Assembly (NCBI GenBank): GCA_025506515.1
Contig: CM046452.1
Coordinates: 38,974,518-39,038,517 of the forward strand
Direction: 5' to 3'
Source: Flaveria trinervia
Taxonomy: Eukaryota; Streptophyta; Magnoliopsida; Asterales; Asteraceae
DNA length: 64,000 nucleotides
A model generated the notes under the pieces. That model did not search any database and had not been told where the DNA came from. It saw nothing but the letters and a program-made list of their open reading frames with translations. The number at the start of each line of letters is the position of its first letter. The stretch's first letter is position 1. The position numbers were made by a program, and so were the translations under genes. Below, piece by piece: positions 47,000-58,470 of this stretch.

Positions 47000-48094
47000 G
47001 ATGTTATGTTGGGCATGATTGATGATGTATGGTTGGTGTTTGTGGATGATGGTATGATGTATGTTATGGATGTATGATGATGCCCTGTATGGTGATGTTG
47101 TATGTTTATGTTTATGTTCCTTATTATTTATGTTTATTCTCCTGTGGCTTTACGTTGAATTTTAATGAATGAAATGAAAAGTATTATGTAACGTAAAGTG
47201 GAAGATAAAGAAAAGAGGAACATAATGATAGAATGTATGCATTAATGAATAAAAGATGGTAAAGAAAGTCTTGCAAGCCTTGTATGTGGAAACACGCCCA
47301 ATGAAGGGTGTTAGTTCAATTGTGTGCGGGTTAGCTACCCCAGAAGGATGCACACTGGGGTCTGTCTTTATGTCCAACCATTTGTATAGAACCTTTGTCG
47401 CTTACCCTAGGTGTATGGGTCAGGCTGCTATATGCCATGACGAGGGGTCTATGATTGACCTCGGCCCAATACCTGCTTATGCATGACGGTGGGGTATAGC
47501 ACATGACAATGGTAGACCTGAACTTACCCTAGGTACTATGGCCCGGCTGCTATGCACCATGATGGGGGGTCTATGATAGACCTCGGCCCAGTACCTGCTT
47601 ATGCATGACGATGGGGTAAAGTTCATGGTTTTGGATGGAATGTAAAGAAGTAAAGATGAATGTATGAATGAAAGTTAACGAATAAATGATGAAGATAATA
47701 ATGATATTATCTATGGGTGTGTATAATGCATGATCACGTACGATTGTAAAGAACGATTTTAAAAGAAAGATAATGTATGTTTCTTTTTAAAACTAGAACT
47801 CACTCAGCAATGCTGACTTTTTATGCATTTTCCAATTGACAGGTAAAGTTGCTGAGGATGGCACCGGGTGGCTACTTGGCTCTTTTGGATGGCATTTTTT
47901 TGTTTAATGTTTTTGCATTGTAATGCGAACAAATGAAATTATGTAATGAATGTTTTATTATTTTGCAAAAGCATTTTTAATGAAAATGTTGATTTTAATA
48001 TTTTCGTTGCAACATTCATTTTAAGTTAATGTAATTATACGTTTTATGTGCGATGATTGGCCAACTGTAAGTGTCCCGGGAACGGGGCCTTACA
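47000..48094 (+). repeat. 3' LTR of the plus-strand gypsy element, second part (L5b)
   Basis: Continues LTR L5a after the inserted element and the TCATA duplication. Contains TCAGCAATGCTGA (47804-47816) and ends CGGGGCCTTACA at 48094, the exact complement style of the TGTAAGGCCCCG start seen in opposite copies. Confidence 0.9.
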
Positions 48095-49253
48095 CTTCGT
48101 ATTCATCACAATTGTGCACAAGAAAGTTTAAATTTTAAAAACTTCATGTGTCCAGGTGCTCAGGTTCTAAGAAAGGTTTCTAAGAAAGGTTTCTAAGAAA
48201 GTTTAAATTTTAAAAACTTCATGTGTCCAGGTGATTGATTAACTTTCCTTCATGAATTCTACTCCCCCTAAATTTGTGATTAATGATGAAAAAATGCATT
48301 TATCATAAATTTCAAAGAAAGGTTATCATGAAGAACATTTGCAGTGTCATAATGCACAAGCATATGTGTACACATATAAGGGGATCATACTATAATACTA
48401 AGCTTTTTCCTGATGAGTTATTTTATTAAAATGATACCTGAACTTAGTTCTATTTGCAAGTATATTGTCCACTTAAATCCATACAAGAGTTAATGTATCA
48501 ACTAGGCATGTTGTTTTATCATGTTTTCATATGATTAGGAAATAATTATTATGGGCTTCACATTCAATTCATGAAGATTTTGTCCTCCCTTTGCGAGTCA
48601 AATCATCACTTTTTCACACTTGATAACTATGCACTTTAAGTTATAAGTTCTATCTTGAGATGCATTGGACATCTCGTTAATGCATTGATATAAAAGCTCT
48701 AGATTAATATACAATTGATCACATAGGATTCTTTTGAGAGCTTAGATACGATCATCATCAGGCCACCGGTCTTTACTCACGTAAAACAGAGGTGCCTTGG
48801 ACCTAGGTCTTTGTTTACACAAACCAAAAGGATGATGAGGATCATGATCTTTTCACCATTTGGTAATTGATATACAGCATGGTGATCATACACCAAGGTC
48901 TTTGTTTACACAAAACAGAGGGAGTATGAGTTGCAAAGATAAATATTATAAAGTGTTGGTACATAGTGTGCTTAGATGAGTGATTTGGTCACATCGTAAT
49001 AGACTATGTTTGGCATGCACTAAGTGTAGTTTCTACTCAAGTTGTTCACTACTCATATATCAAGAAACTAGCTCAGATTTTAATGATATTTAAGAATTCA
49101 GGAATAAGCAAAGATATAGTGTACTATCATTTCCCATGCATATGCCATGCTGAAGCATCATTTGCTTTGGAAGACACTTCAAAAGTTTCTTTTGAAGGTA
49201 ATCTATTTATAACAAATTACAAACACATGTTTTTCTGTGTTTGTTAATATTGA
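48095..49253 (-). other. Family D spacer and partial 3' LTR; no accessory ORF
   Basis: No long ORF. A 39-base direct repeat (aagaaagtttaaatttt...) occurs at 48120-48158 and 48195-48233. Two copies of a tctttgtttacacaaa block lie near 48808 and 48899. Unlike families A-C there is no coding region between RNase H and the LTR. Confidence 0.6.
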
Positions 49254-50093
49254 TTAATCTAAGTTAATCATGCCCAGAGACTCAATTAGAAAATTAAATC
49301 TGACTGGATTAAAGGCTTTAGTGAATAAATCAGCAAGCTGATTTGTTGTATCCACTTTGACTAACTTAATCAAACCCTTTTCTGAGCAATCTCTCAAAAA
49401 ATGATATCTTATCTCAATATGTTTTGTTTTACTATGTTGCACAAGATTAGCAGTTATACACATAGCAGTAGAATTATCTATGTAAATTGAATTTTGAAGG
49501 AAATTATAACCATAGTCAAGCAATTGGTTTCGCAACAAAAGGACTTGAGAGCAACCAGCTAAAGTAGCTATGCACTCAGCCTCAGCTATGGATACATATA
49601 CATTGGTTTGTTTCTTGCACTGCCATGATACTAGTCTTGGTCTGATGAATTGGCATCCACCAGTTGTGGATTTTCTATTGTTGTTACATCCACCATAGTC
49701 ACTATCTGAATATGAGTAGAGTGTGAAGTCATCATCTTTTGGATACCAAAGACCAAGTCCTGGTTTTCCTTTGAGATATCTGAAGATCCTTTTCACAACA
49801 TTTAAATGAGACTCCTTTGGATCAGATTGGTACCTAGCACACACACACAACAAACATAATGTCAGGTCTACTAGCAGTTAGATACATAAGAGATCCTATC
49901 ATTGATCTATATAAGCTTTGATCAATAGATTTTCCTGACGGATCAGGTACAATCTTTTCAATTGTTGAGGCTGGTGTTTTGCATGAGGATACATCAGCAA
50001 GATTGTATTTCTTCAAAATTTGATGTATGTATTTTTCTTGATTGATGAATATCTCATCCGTCTTTTGATAAAGTTGAAGACCAAGAAAGAAAG
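49254..50093 (-). pseudogene. Copia reverse transcriptase end and RNase H, family D
   Basis: Enters at FFLGLQLYQKTDEIFINQEK directly beside the family C LTR. It continues to LMYLTASRPDIMF, then a frame shift inside a cacaca run (49835-49853), then CARYQSDPKESHL, DSDYGGCNNNRKSTTGGCQF, AEAECIATLAG, HSKTKHIEIRYHFLRDCSEK and the ADLFTKAF end with a stop at 49254. Apart from the shift it is rather well kept. Confidence 0.9.
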
Positions 50094-50804
50094 TGTTAGG
50101 ACCTGGTATTTGACTGAAATACCTAGAGATCACGTGTATACCAGATCAAATAGTGCGGAATCCTATTTGATTGGCGATCCAATCAGTGAGAACACACGAA
50201 GAATCAATCAAGGATTGAAACTAACGTTAGAAATCGATAAGGAATCGATCTACTGTGTTCTATGAACTTGGAGAACGATTTGGAAGGTTTCTGGACGGCT
50301 AGGGTTCGTCTGGAATCGTACTTGATCGAGTGTCCTTGTTTTACACGAATTGAGTTGTATTTATAGGTTGGCACTATTCAATCGTGCGACTGAACCATTA
50401 GTTTGGTTCAGTCGTGCGATTGAACCATGCGGTTGGTTCATTCGTGCGACTGAGTGTTCAGTCGTGCGACTGAGCCAATCTTATGTTACAGTTGTACGAC
50501 TGATCTAGTCTCCTGGTTCAGTCGTGCGACTGAGTCAATCGTGTGAAGTTCTTCATGTGTATGGTTCATTCGCATGAGCCATTCGCATGGGAACTTCATT
50601 AAGTTAAGTTTGAATGTTTTAGTTAATTAATATAATATTATATGTAATCATTCAAGTAATCATAAACCCAATCAATTCAGTCACGACTCATTAATGAACT
50701 ATTAAACATTATACCCAACAGACTATCAATATCAGTTCATTAATCATACCAAACAAGATCTATTACATCACATATCATGATCTAGGGACAAACATGTATC
50801 AACA
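50094..50804 (-). repeat. 3' LTR of family C
   Basis: TGTTAGGACC ... TATCAACA, 711 bases. Its first 560 bases align with 63428-64000 with few differences. Core 50380-50545 has repeated cagtcgtgcgactga. Confidence 0.92.
50380..50545. repeat. Cluster of CAGTCGTGCGACTG palindromes in family C LTR
   Basis: The unit CAGTCG TG CGACTG is a perfect inverted repeat, seen three times with several near copies (cattcgtgcgactg, caatcgtgcgactg). The same cluster is at 63710-63870 and 34550-34745, and looser versions lie in non-coding DNA at 54290-54530, 54940-55210 and 62960-63200. Confidence 0.88.
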
Positions 50805-50817
50805 AACTCCCCCTTGG
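50805..50817 (-). other. Polypurine tract of family C
   Basis: The complement reads CCAAGGGGGAGTT directly next to the LTR end. Further GGGGGAG-type tracts lie upstream at 55111-55118 and 56628-56636; multiple tracts are a described trait of Sireviruses. Confidence 0.78.
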
Positions 50818-50829
50818 ACCTAGATCTCT

Positions 50830-53800
50830 CTAATGTCTTGTTTTCTTCATTACCTCCTCATATTTCTTGTACTTGTCCTCTTGTGTGACTCCCGCGTGAA
50901 TATCAAACGCGAAGCAAAGTCGTATAACATTTTGGAACTGGAGGGCTTGTATAATGTCTTGTGTGTCGTAGAACAGTGGCCACTTGTATAATGTATAGAC
51001 ATCATTAGCAGACAAGTTGGTTAGCCACATTGGGTCGAATACCCTGACAGTATCCATTTGGTCCCCTTTGTTCAGAACTATGACAGCTTCAGTAGTTCTC
51101 CAATCATAGTACCACCATTTGAAGTGTGGAGTGAAGTCCTGTGGCATTTCCCTGAGAGGGATTCTCGACATAGTGCGCGGAGGACTCCACTTCAACACAA
51201 TCTTTGGTTTCCCAGTAATGGCATCCATCTCAGACCTTCTAATATACCTTGTAGGTTGTTGAGGTCTGAAGTTAATCCACCTGGTGTGGTACTCTTTCTT
51301 TAGGGCAGCCTCAAACCAGCCTAACATCTTTCTCGGGTCAGCATACAACAGCTTCAATTGGCCAGCTGGTTGAGCTCAAATCCTGGTAGAGTCTTTAGAT
51401 CATGTGGAAATCTAAAGTACTCTATGCCCTTTTCCCTCTTAACGGCATAAACGTTAAGATCATCAAAATATGCCCATGCTATAATCCTGCCTGACACCAT
51501 AAGATGTTTCTTGACGGTGTAGAACTTGGTGTAGGCATCCCTCTTCGGTGCAGCACGTTGGGCTCTGACTTCTTTAAAACATTCAGCCCACTCAGCCTTT
51601 CGAATGTATACGTCATCGTTTGAGGCTTGGGCTGTTCCTTCGGTCTTTCCAGCTTCCTGCTCCATCTTGTCTAGTACCTAAAACATATCACTAACTAGGG
51701 ACTCACCCAGATTGGGGACCACATTACCCTCGTTGTCAGCGTACTGAGGGTACTCTTCAGCAGCAATATCTTCAATCTCAACTTCATCAACGTCATGTAG
51801 TTCGTCGTCACTGGTTGAATCAACTGTTGGAGCATCCTTGACAATGGCATCAGGATTGAGTCTGAACATCTCTGACAGTTGCTCGTTAGATAGGTCGTGA
51901 ATTATTTCACCTTCTTCAGGGGTATAACTCACTGACCTTCTGAAAATCCCTTGCAGATCAAGAATCATTGTGAGTTGAGACTTGACCTGTTGAAGGGGAT
52001 CAATATCAAACTCATCTCTGTGGTACTTTGGATCTGTTTGATTTACACATTTCACACTCAAATCATTAGTAATTTATCAAACAAAGTGCATTAACTTAAT
52101 ATAAACATTTAGTACATGGTTTTTCAATACAGAATACAAAAGTAAATAAATACATAAACATCTACTATTTAATTTTATCCTGAATGCTAGACTCTTCATG
52201 TGAAGGTGCAGAAGCAGAAGCTGACTGATCCTGTCTGTTCTTTGTTCTCTTCTCTTGCCCTGGAGCTGAGACAGATTCAGTTGCTTCTCCTTCTTCAGTG
52301 TCTTCATCTGCACACCACTCTTTGGTTTTCTCTTCATCAGTATCACTGTCATCATCATCATCATCATCATCATCTTCATTATCTCTGTCTCCATCCCTTA
52401 TCTTTAGAGGTTCCTCCTTTGATCCTTTCAATTTTAGCAAAATGGTCCTCTTAGCTTTTTCCAACTCCTCTATTTGCTTACCTGCTGTGACACTTTGAGC
52501 TTGGAGTTGGTCCATCTGAGTGTTCTGAGCAGCCAATTGTTGGGCCTGCTCCTCAATTACTCGATCCTGCTCTGCAATTTTATGCGATTGTGCAGTAGTC
52601 AGGTCGGTAAGCTGGCGGATCTGAGTGGTCTTTTCCTCATCAGCCGCCAGCAATAGCAACACCATTCTATTTAAAGCTGACAGCTGTTCCTCTACCCCGA
52701 TTGGAGGTAGAGGAGATCTATAGGTGTGTGAGGGGTAGGCTGAGGGCTCGGTTTGGTGGCTAGTGGTGGTGGTGGTGGTGGTGAATATCGGGTCAGGTCG
52801 GGATGATAGTGGTGGTGAGTGTGGGGTGAATGATGTAGTGGTGGCTGGGGTCTGGCTTGTGGTGGTCGGTATGGTGGTGTCTGTGGTTGCTGTGGGGGAA
52901 GGTATGGTGGTGGATGGTGTGTCTGAAGAGGTGGTAGTGGTGGAAGGTATGGTGGATGTGGTAGTGATAAAGGTTACCCTACGCTTCTTCTTTTTCTGGC
53001 CATGGGGTTGAGCCATCCGTTTTTTCCTCGTTCCCTTCGAGGTGGATGCTCCCCCTCCAATCCCGCCTGAGGACCCCGGAGCATAAGTTGGATCAGTTTC
53101 TGTATCTCCGGAGCCTCTCGGTTGTTCACCAACAACCCTCAACCCATGTTTGTGGGAACAACTTTCCTTCCCACAGTTCGGGTCAGTGGCTCCTCATCAG
53201 ATTCATCCTCATCCTCCTCGTTAAGAACAAAATCTTGATGAAATCCTGCTGACTCAGTTACTTCAGCAGATGACAGACACAGGGGGAACAGAGTCAGACA
53301 CAGTGCCTCTGGGTGGAATAGCAGCATCCCCACTGTCATCCTCATCTGAGTCAAGAGTGGGTAGGACTATCTGTTCCACCTCAAGTCACTATCCTCGTGA
53401 CGCCACTTCCTCCTTTCCGGCACTACATAGTCTTCTCTGGCAAGATGACCGAACAACCTCCTGACCGGAGGCTTCACTAGCTTTCCCCGGTATACTTTCA
53501 TCCTTCCCAGGGTGGTGTCATCCATGACCTCCAATACCACCGAATCCTCCTGTCTTTTGGCAGGGAAGGAAGCTTCTGATCTATTCATTTGCATAAACCG
53601 TGGGTACATACAGAAGGCTTCCTTTCCTTTCCCCTCGATGTTCTCCACCAGATAGGTGAAGATCATCTTAGAGAAGCTGAACAGATGGTTCAGCACCAAT
53701 GCAACGTATGCGTTTTGCATTTGATCCGATAGCTCATCAAACCCACCTTTTCTTGAAGTCATGCACTTGAGCAGCACGTGTGCAAGGTACTTAAACTGAG

Positions 53801-54199
53801 GACAGAGGTTACTCTTGTTGAGTACCCCTGAATTGATGTCCCCAGAGTATTTGGCTCTGAGAAAACATCCTCTGACAGTGAGGGGGTGTAGACGGGTTGG
53901 GCAGTCACCGTCATCCCCCAATTGAAGTACAACCCGTAAGTCTTCCTCAGAAACTGTAATATCCTTGCCAAATATGGAACTTCTTATGCAGTGAGGATCC
54001 GATGATCTATCAACTGTAGCGTCTTCCCAGAAGGCTTGTTGAATGGATCGGTATGGGGTGCAAGGGGTAGAGATGGCATGCGCAATCCGTGATCTTAGTA
54101 GAAATGTGATAATGCTAGAGAATTCTGCAGCATTTCTGGATGTTAAGTCCAGATGAGCACATATATATGCTTAGTGCTCATTGTCCATCTACTCGCCAT
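50830..54199 (-). pseudogene. Family C accessory ORF region downstream of pol
   Basis: Likely start at ATG 54199 (MAS, as in family B), with an early shift. The N-terminal domain (54150-53370) has FLLRSRIAHAIS, QQAFWED, FGKDITVSEEDLRVVLQLGDD and a FCMYPRFMQM end. Next come an acidic part (53354-53139), a Lys/Arg patch and Thr/Pro-rich stretch (53142 on), a clear coiled coil rich in Gln/Glu (about 52690-52440), a run of ten Asp, and two further frames (52061-51678, 51665-50830) rich in Trp/Tyr near the end (FKWWYYDWRTTEAVIVL). Breaks lie near 54165, 53360, 52165-52061 and 51670. A spliced structure is possible but not demonstrable. Function unknown. Confidence 0.7.
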
Positions 54200-56769
54200 C
54201 TGTTACACAAAGATAGTAAACATTAGTACCACTTAATAAGAAAGTCATGAACTTATTAAGCTTGAAGAACATCTTTCTGTCATGCGATTGAAGTTGTGCG
54301 ACTGAGTTCAACAGTGCGATTGAACCGTGCGAAAGGGGTTCAGTCGTACGATGAATGGTCCGAATGGGGTTCAGTCGTGCGATTGACCCCATACGTATCT
54401 CAGTGTGTGCGATTGGGCTTCTACGCATATACCTTCATGCGGTTACCTCAGTCATGCGACTAACTTCATACGCATGGTTCAGCCATGCGTATGGGCAGTT
54501 TGGGCCCTTCAGTCGTGCGACTGAAGTTCATCTTGCTATCTATTCGCATGAAGACCCACTGTGCGATTCACATTTTCAGTTTCACCAATCTTTTGTTTTA
54601 AACCTCTATATCAAGTTCATTTGAGTCGCCATCTCGTCACTAATGACCTAGCAAACTTGATTTTAACGTTTAGCTTAGTTTATGTAGGTTATTAGGGCAT
54701 TTTTCAGTCCGATCAAGGTTTCATTCGAATAACCCAATTTGGACTTAAAATCTTCTGATTTCTACAAGATTGAATGGCAATGTACCTTGATTCTTGTCAA
54801 TCAAAAGTCAGAAGATGAATTGCAATGTGAATAACTGTCTCTAGAGATTTTGGCAGAGTAACGGTAAAGAGAGCGATTTGGGGTGCGATTGGGAGTGATG
54901 AGTGAGATGCGATCGACTGAGGCCCTTTAAATACTGACCCTAATTTCAATCGGCCGACTGGCCTCATTCGCTCAGTTCATTCGGGCAACTGAGGTCCAGT
55001 CGTACGATTGGCCTAGTCAATCGCATTCAAGAGGCCGACTGACTCATTCGGTCTCCTTCATTTGCCTCTTTAGTTGACCGACTGAGCCTCAGTCGGTCTC
55101 CTGTTTCATTCTCCCCCTTCTATTCGGTCGAATGGATCATTTTCATGTCCATGCGGCCGATTGGAAGCCATTCGCATAGTTGGTCGATAACCATGATCCA
55201 TAGTGCGAATGGGTCACACTTTGTGAGTTTACAGTCATTTTGAACATTACTATTCAGACCCTTTTCACTTTTGATAATAACATTGTAAGCTCTTAACCAA
55301 TTCAGTCACTTCAGACATGACCTTTTAAATTTTGGAAAACATGTGGCCATCTCAGACATGACCCTTTTTTGGTAAGTTAATTCCCTTCTGATTTCCCTGA
55401 TGTAGTCCGACAGACACACAATTAACAGATAAACATAGAAACTTAAACTAAACTACACAACTAAAGTTTATTTTTGGACTTTTTGTGAGAGATAAAGCCC
55501 TAAGATGGAAATCCAAGGGATTTGATTAGGAGTAGACAGCTTCAACTTAGATTGATCATATCTGGACCAACTCAATTTTGGAATCATACAGGAACATCAA
55601 ATCATTTGGGATTTGTGATTAAAACTTTTTGATGCTTAAATTCTCGGTGTTCATCCAGAGTCGTTAGCAACTTAGGAAATCATACTGAAACTCTTAGATT
55701 TTCACATTGATTTGAACTCTTGAGAATGTAGCCACTAAGATTGTCAGTATGTTTGTCCACTTAAATCCATACACAGACTTTTGACGCAGACTGGTGACTG
55801 ATTTAGGTTTAATTATTTCAGCTAACATTTGTGGATCCCACACTTATATGGTAATCAACATTCCTCAGAGGTTTTGAGCGGTCTACGGGTATTATTACAA
55901 GAAGAGACTATTCTTAGAGCTTTCAAAGAGAAGCCTGTCCTCAGGTCAGTGCCCCGCACAGCAGAGAGCGGCAAACAACAATGAATTCTAGAATATCTAG
56001 GTTATGCTTATCCTCAGGTCAGTGCCATCGCACAGCAGAGAGGCACACAACCTATCTCCTTGTTAGAGCAGCTTATTTTATTTGACACATATGCACCAAC
56101 AACATAAGTCATTAGCTTTATTGCATTTGTCTTTCATTTTTTATTTTTATTAGCTTTGCTCTAATTATGGTTATCCGCACACTTTTGTGGCATTTAAATG
56201 CTCATACCCCTTATTGGAATATATTTGATTGTGTTAACCAGTGATAAGATGGAAGCCCACAGTCAGTTGAACAACTTAGTTTGATCTTGAGATCACCAAT
56301 CAGGTCTAATTGTCTATTGTGTTGAATCTACCAACATATCATTTGTGGTCTAGCAGCCTCTAAGTCTACTTTCTTTGTGTCACCTTAGGAGTTGCCAGTT
56401 TTCTATCATCTTCCCTTTTTATTTGCTTAGACTACACAGACTTATACTTTGAACTTTTGCATCTTTTCAAAACTTAAATTTTAAAGTCCCTCTTGATTTG
56501 TTCCTGTGTACTATCATATTCAAAGGTATTGAATCGGTATCACAGACACAATCTACCTTATTTCAGCTAGTTACCCCTTCTCCCTCTTTTTTTTTTGTTT
56601 TTTTTAATGTTAACTTGCTGACATATTCTCCCCCTAAAATACTAAAATCATTGCGGATTTAATTATTTTTGGATTTTAATAAACAGCAGAATAACATGGG
56701 TTAAATATAACAGACAAAAGAAAAAAAAGGTACATAAAATAAAATAAACTTTAACGAAACTACATCGGA
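54200..56769 (-). other. Long non-coding spacer of family C
   Basis: No long ORF of substance. It holds scattered palindromic cagtcgtgcgactg-like and agtcggccgactg words (54290-55210), two copies of a cctcaggtcagtgcc...gcacagcagaga block (55933-55967 and 56011-56042) and two polypurine-like tracts (55111-55118, 56628-56636). Confidence 0.65.
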
Positions 56770-58470
56770 CTACACATTATTCTCATCAGGAATTACCTCA
56801 CTTTTCTTTTTAACGCTGTTGACCTCTAGCAAGTATTGAAAACGTGGTTTATCAAAGGCTTTAGTATAGAGATCAGCACGTTGAAAATCAGTATTAATTT
56901 TAACCACATCTATTAAGTTCTTTTCAAAACAGTCTCTTATGAAGTGGTATTTAATACCGATGTGTTTGGTCTTAGGATGTTGAACGGATTTTTGGTTACT
57001 ACAATTGCAGCAGAGTTATCAACAAAAATAGGAGTAGATGAGAATCTCAAACCATAATCCTGCATTTGCTGTTGAATCCAAATGATTTGTGAACAGCAAC
57101 TTGCAGCAGCAACATATTCAGCTTCACAGGTTGACAATGCAACCGATGTCTGCTTCTTACACTGCCATGTAACTAATCTTCTCCCAAAGAATTGACACCC
57201 CGCTGATGTAGACTTGTAGTTCATTTTGCAGCCTCCATAGTCCGAGTCACTATACGCTGTGAGCTCAAAATCGTCATCATGAGGATACCACAACCCTAGT
57301 GTGGGTGTACCCTTTAGATAGCGAAAGATCCTTTTGACCCCGATCAGATGATTGACCTTAGGTTTAGCCTGATATCTGGAACATAAACATGTAGCATACA
57401 TGATATCAGGTCTTGAGGCAGTGAGATACATGAGGGATCCAATCATTCCTCGGTACATAGTGGCATCTACAAGATCTCCATTCTCATCAGGTGCTATATC
57501 ATGATTCGTAGCAAGTGGAGTCCCAGCAGCAGAAGCATTCTCCATGTCAAGCGACTGAGAATGTCTCCACATACTTGGTCTGATGTAGAAAGATCCCATT
57601 AGGTGTTTGATCCACCTGTAATCCGAGAAAGAACTTCATCTCCCCCATAGGACTCATCTCAAACTCTTCTTCATCACTGCTTCAAACTCTTTGCATAACT
57701 CTTCGTTCTTTGACCCGAAGATTATGTCATCAACGTATATCTGCACAAGCAGTAGGTCGCCATCTTTTCTTAATAAACAGTGTACAGTCAATGACTCCCC
57801 TGCGAAAGCCGTGTTTCACAAGATGAGTCGAGAGTTTCTCATACCAAGCTCGAGGAGCTTGATGAAGCCCATATAAAGCTTTGTCGAGCTTGTAAACTCT
57901 ATCCCGATGATAAGGGTCTTCAAATCCCTCGGGTTGACTTACATAGACTATTTCCTTGATTTTCCATGAAGGAATGCACTCTTCAGATCTAATTGGTAGA
58001 CTTTAATTTTCATGTACGATGCATAGGCCAGGAGATACGAATAGCTTCCATCCTTGCCACGGGTGCAAACACCTCATTATAGTCAATTCCCTCGACTTGG
58101 CGAAAACCTTGAACCACCAGTCGAGCTTTGTTCCTGATAATGACTCCTTGGTCATCCTTCTTGCATTTTAGTACCCATTGGTGCCAATGACTTTAGCACC
58201 TTTCGGTCTATCAACCAGAGTCCATACACCTAACTTCTTAACTGCAGAAGTTCTTCTTGCATGGCACTCACCCACGCTCATCATTCAGTGCTTCACTGAC
58301 ATATTTTGGCTCAACCTGCGAAACAAAACATCGATAAGCACCATCATGAATGTAACCCTTCTCCATAACTGAGGTGTAATCAGCTGAGTATAGCTGATTT
58401 CGGGTTTGTACTCCTGATCGGACATCTCCAATAACATTGTCAAGGGATGATAGACGTTTAGTCATGATCC
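56770..58470 (-). pseudogene. Family C reverse transcriptase and RNase H
   Basis: Upstream part has a YSADYTSVMEKG and EPKYVSEALND entry. The catalytic YVDD lies near 57738-57724. MGEMKFFLGLQVDQTPNG follows, then the frame 57599-56937 with LMYLTASRPDIMYATCLC, SDSDYGGCKMNYKSTSAGCQF, STCEAEYVAAASCCSQIIW and the start of the terminal segment. The terminal part (FIRDCFEKNLIDVVK, LYTKAF) continues in another frame to a stop at 56770. Several stops and shifts lie between 58260 and 57600. Confidence 0.88.

Larger units (their letters stand above)
48095..50093 (-). mobile_element. Ty1/copia element, family D, interrupted by two later insertions
   Basis: A minus-strand reverse transcriptase/RNase H (50093-49254), about 1 kb of spacer, a polypurine-type ctccccct complement (48264-48271) and the start of a 3' LTR that is cut at 48095 by the gypsy LTR. 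To the right it is cut inside reverse transcriptase by family C at 50094. The rest of the element should lie beyond 64000. Confidence 0.8.

Noticed and set aside
52062..52164. Intron within the family C accessory ORF
   Set aside because: A plausible acceptor (caaacag) exists near 52040, but no donor restores a sensible frame; a simple frame break is equally likely.
52200..53011. Plus-strand frames rich in His/Ser/Val opposite the family C accessory ORF
   Set aside because: Shadows of the Asp run and Thr-rich stretch on the coding minus strand.
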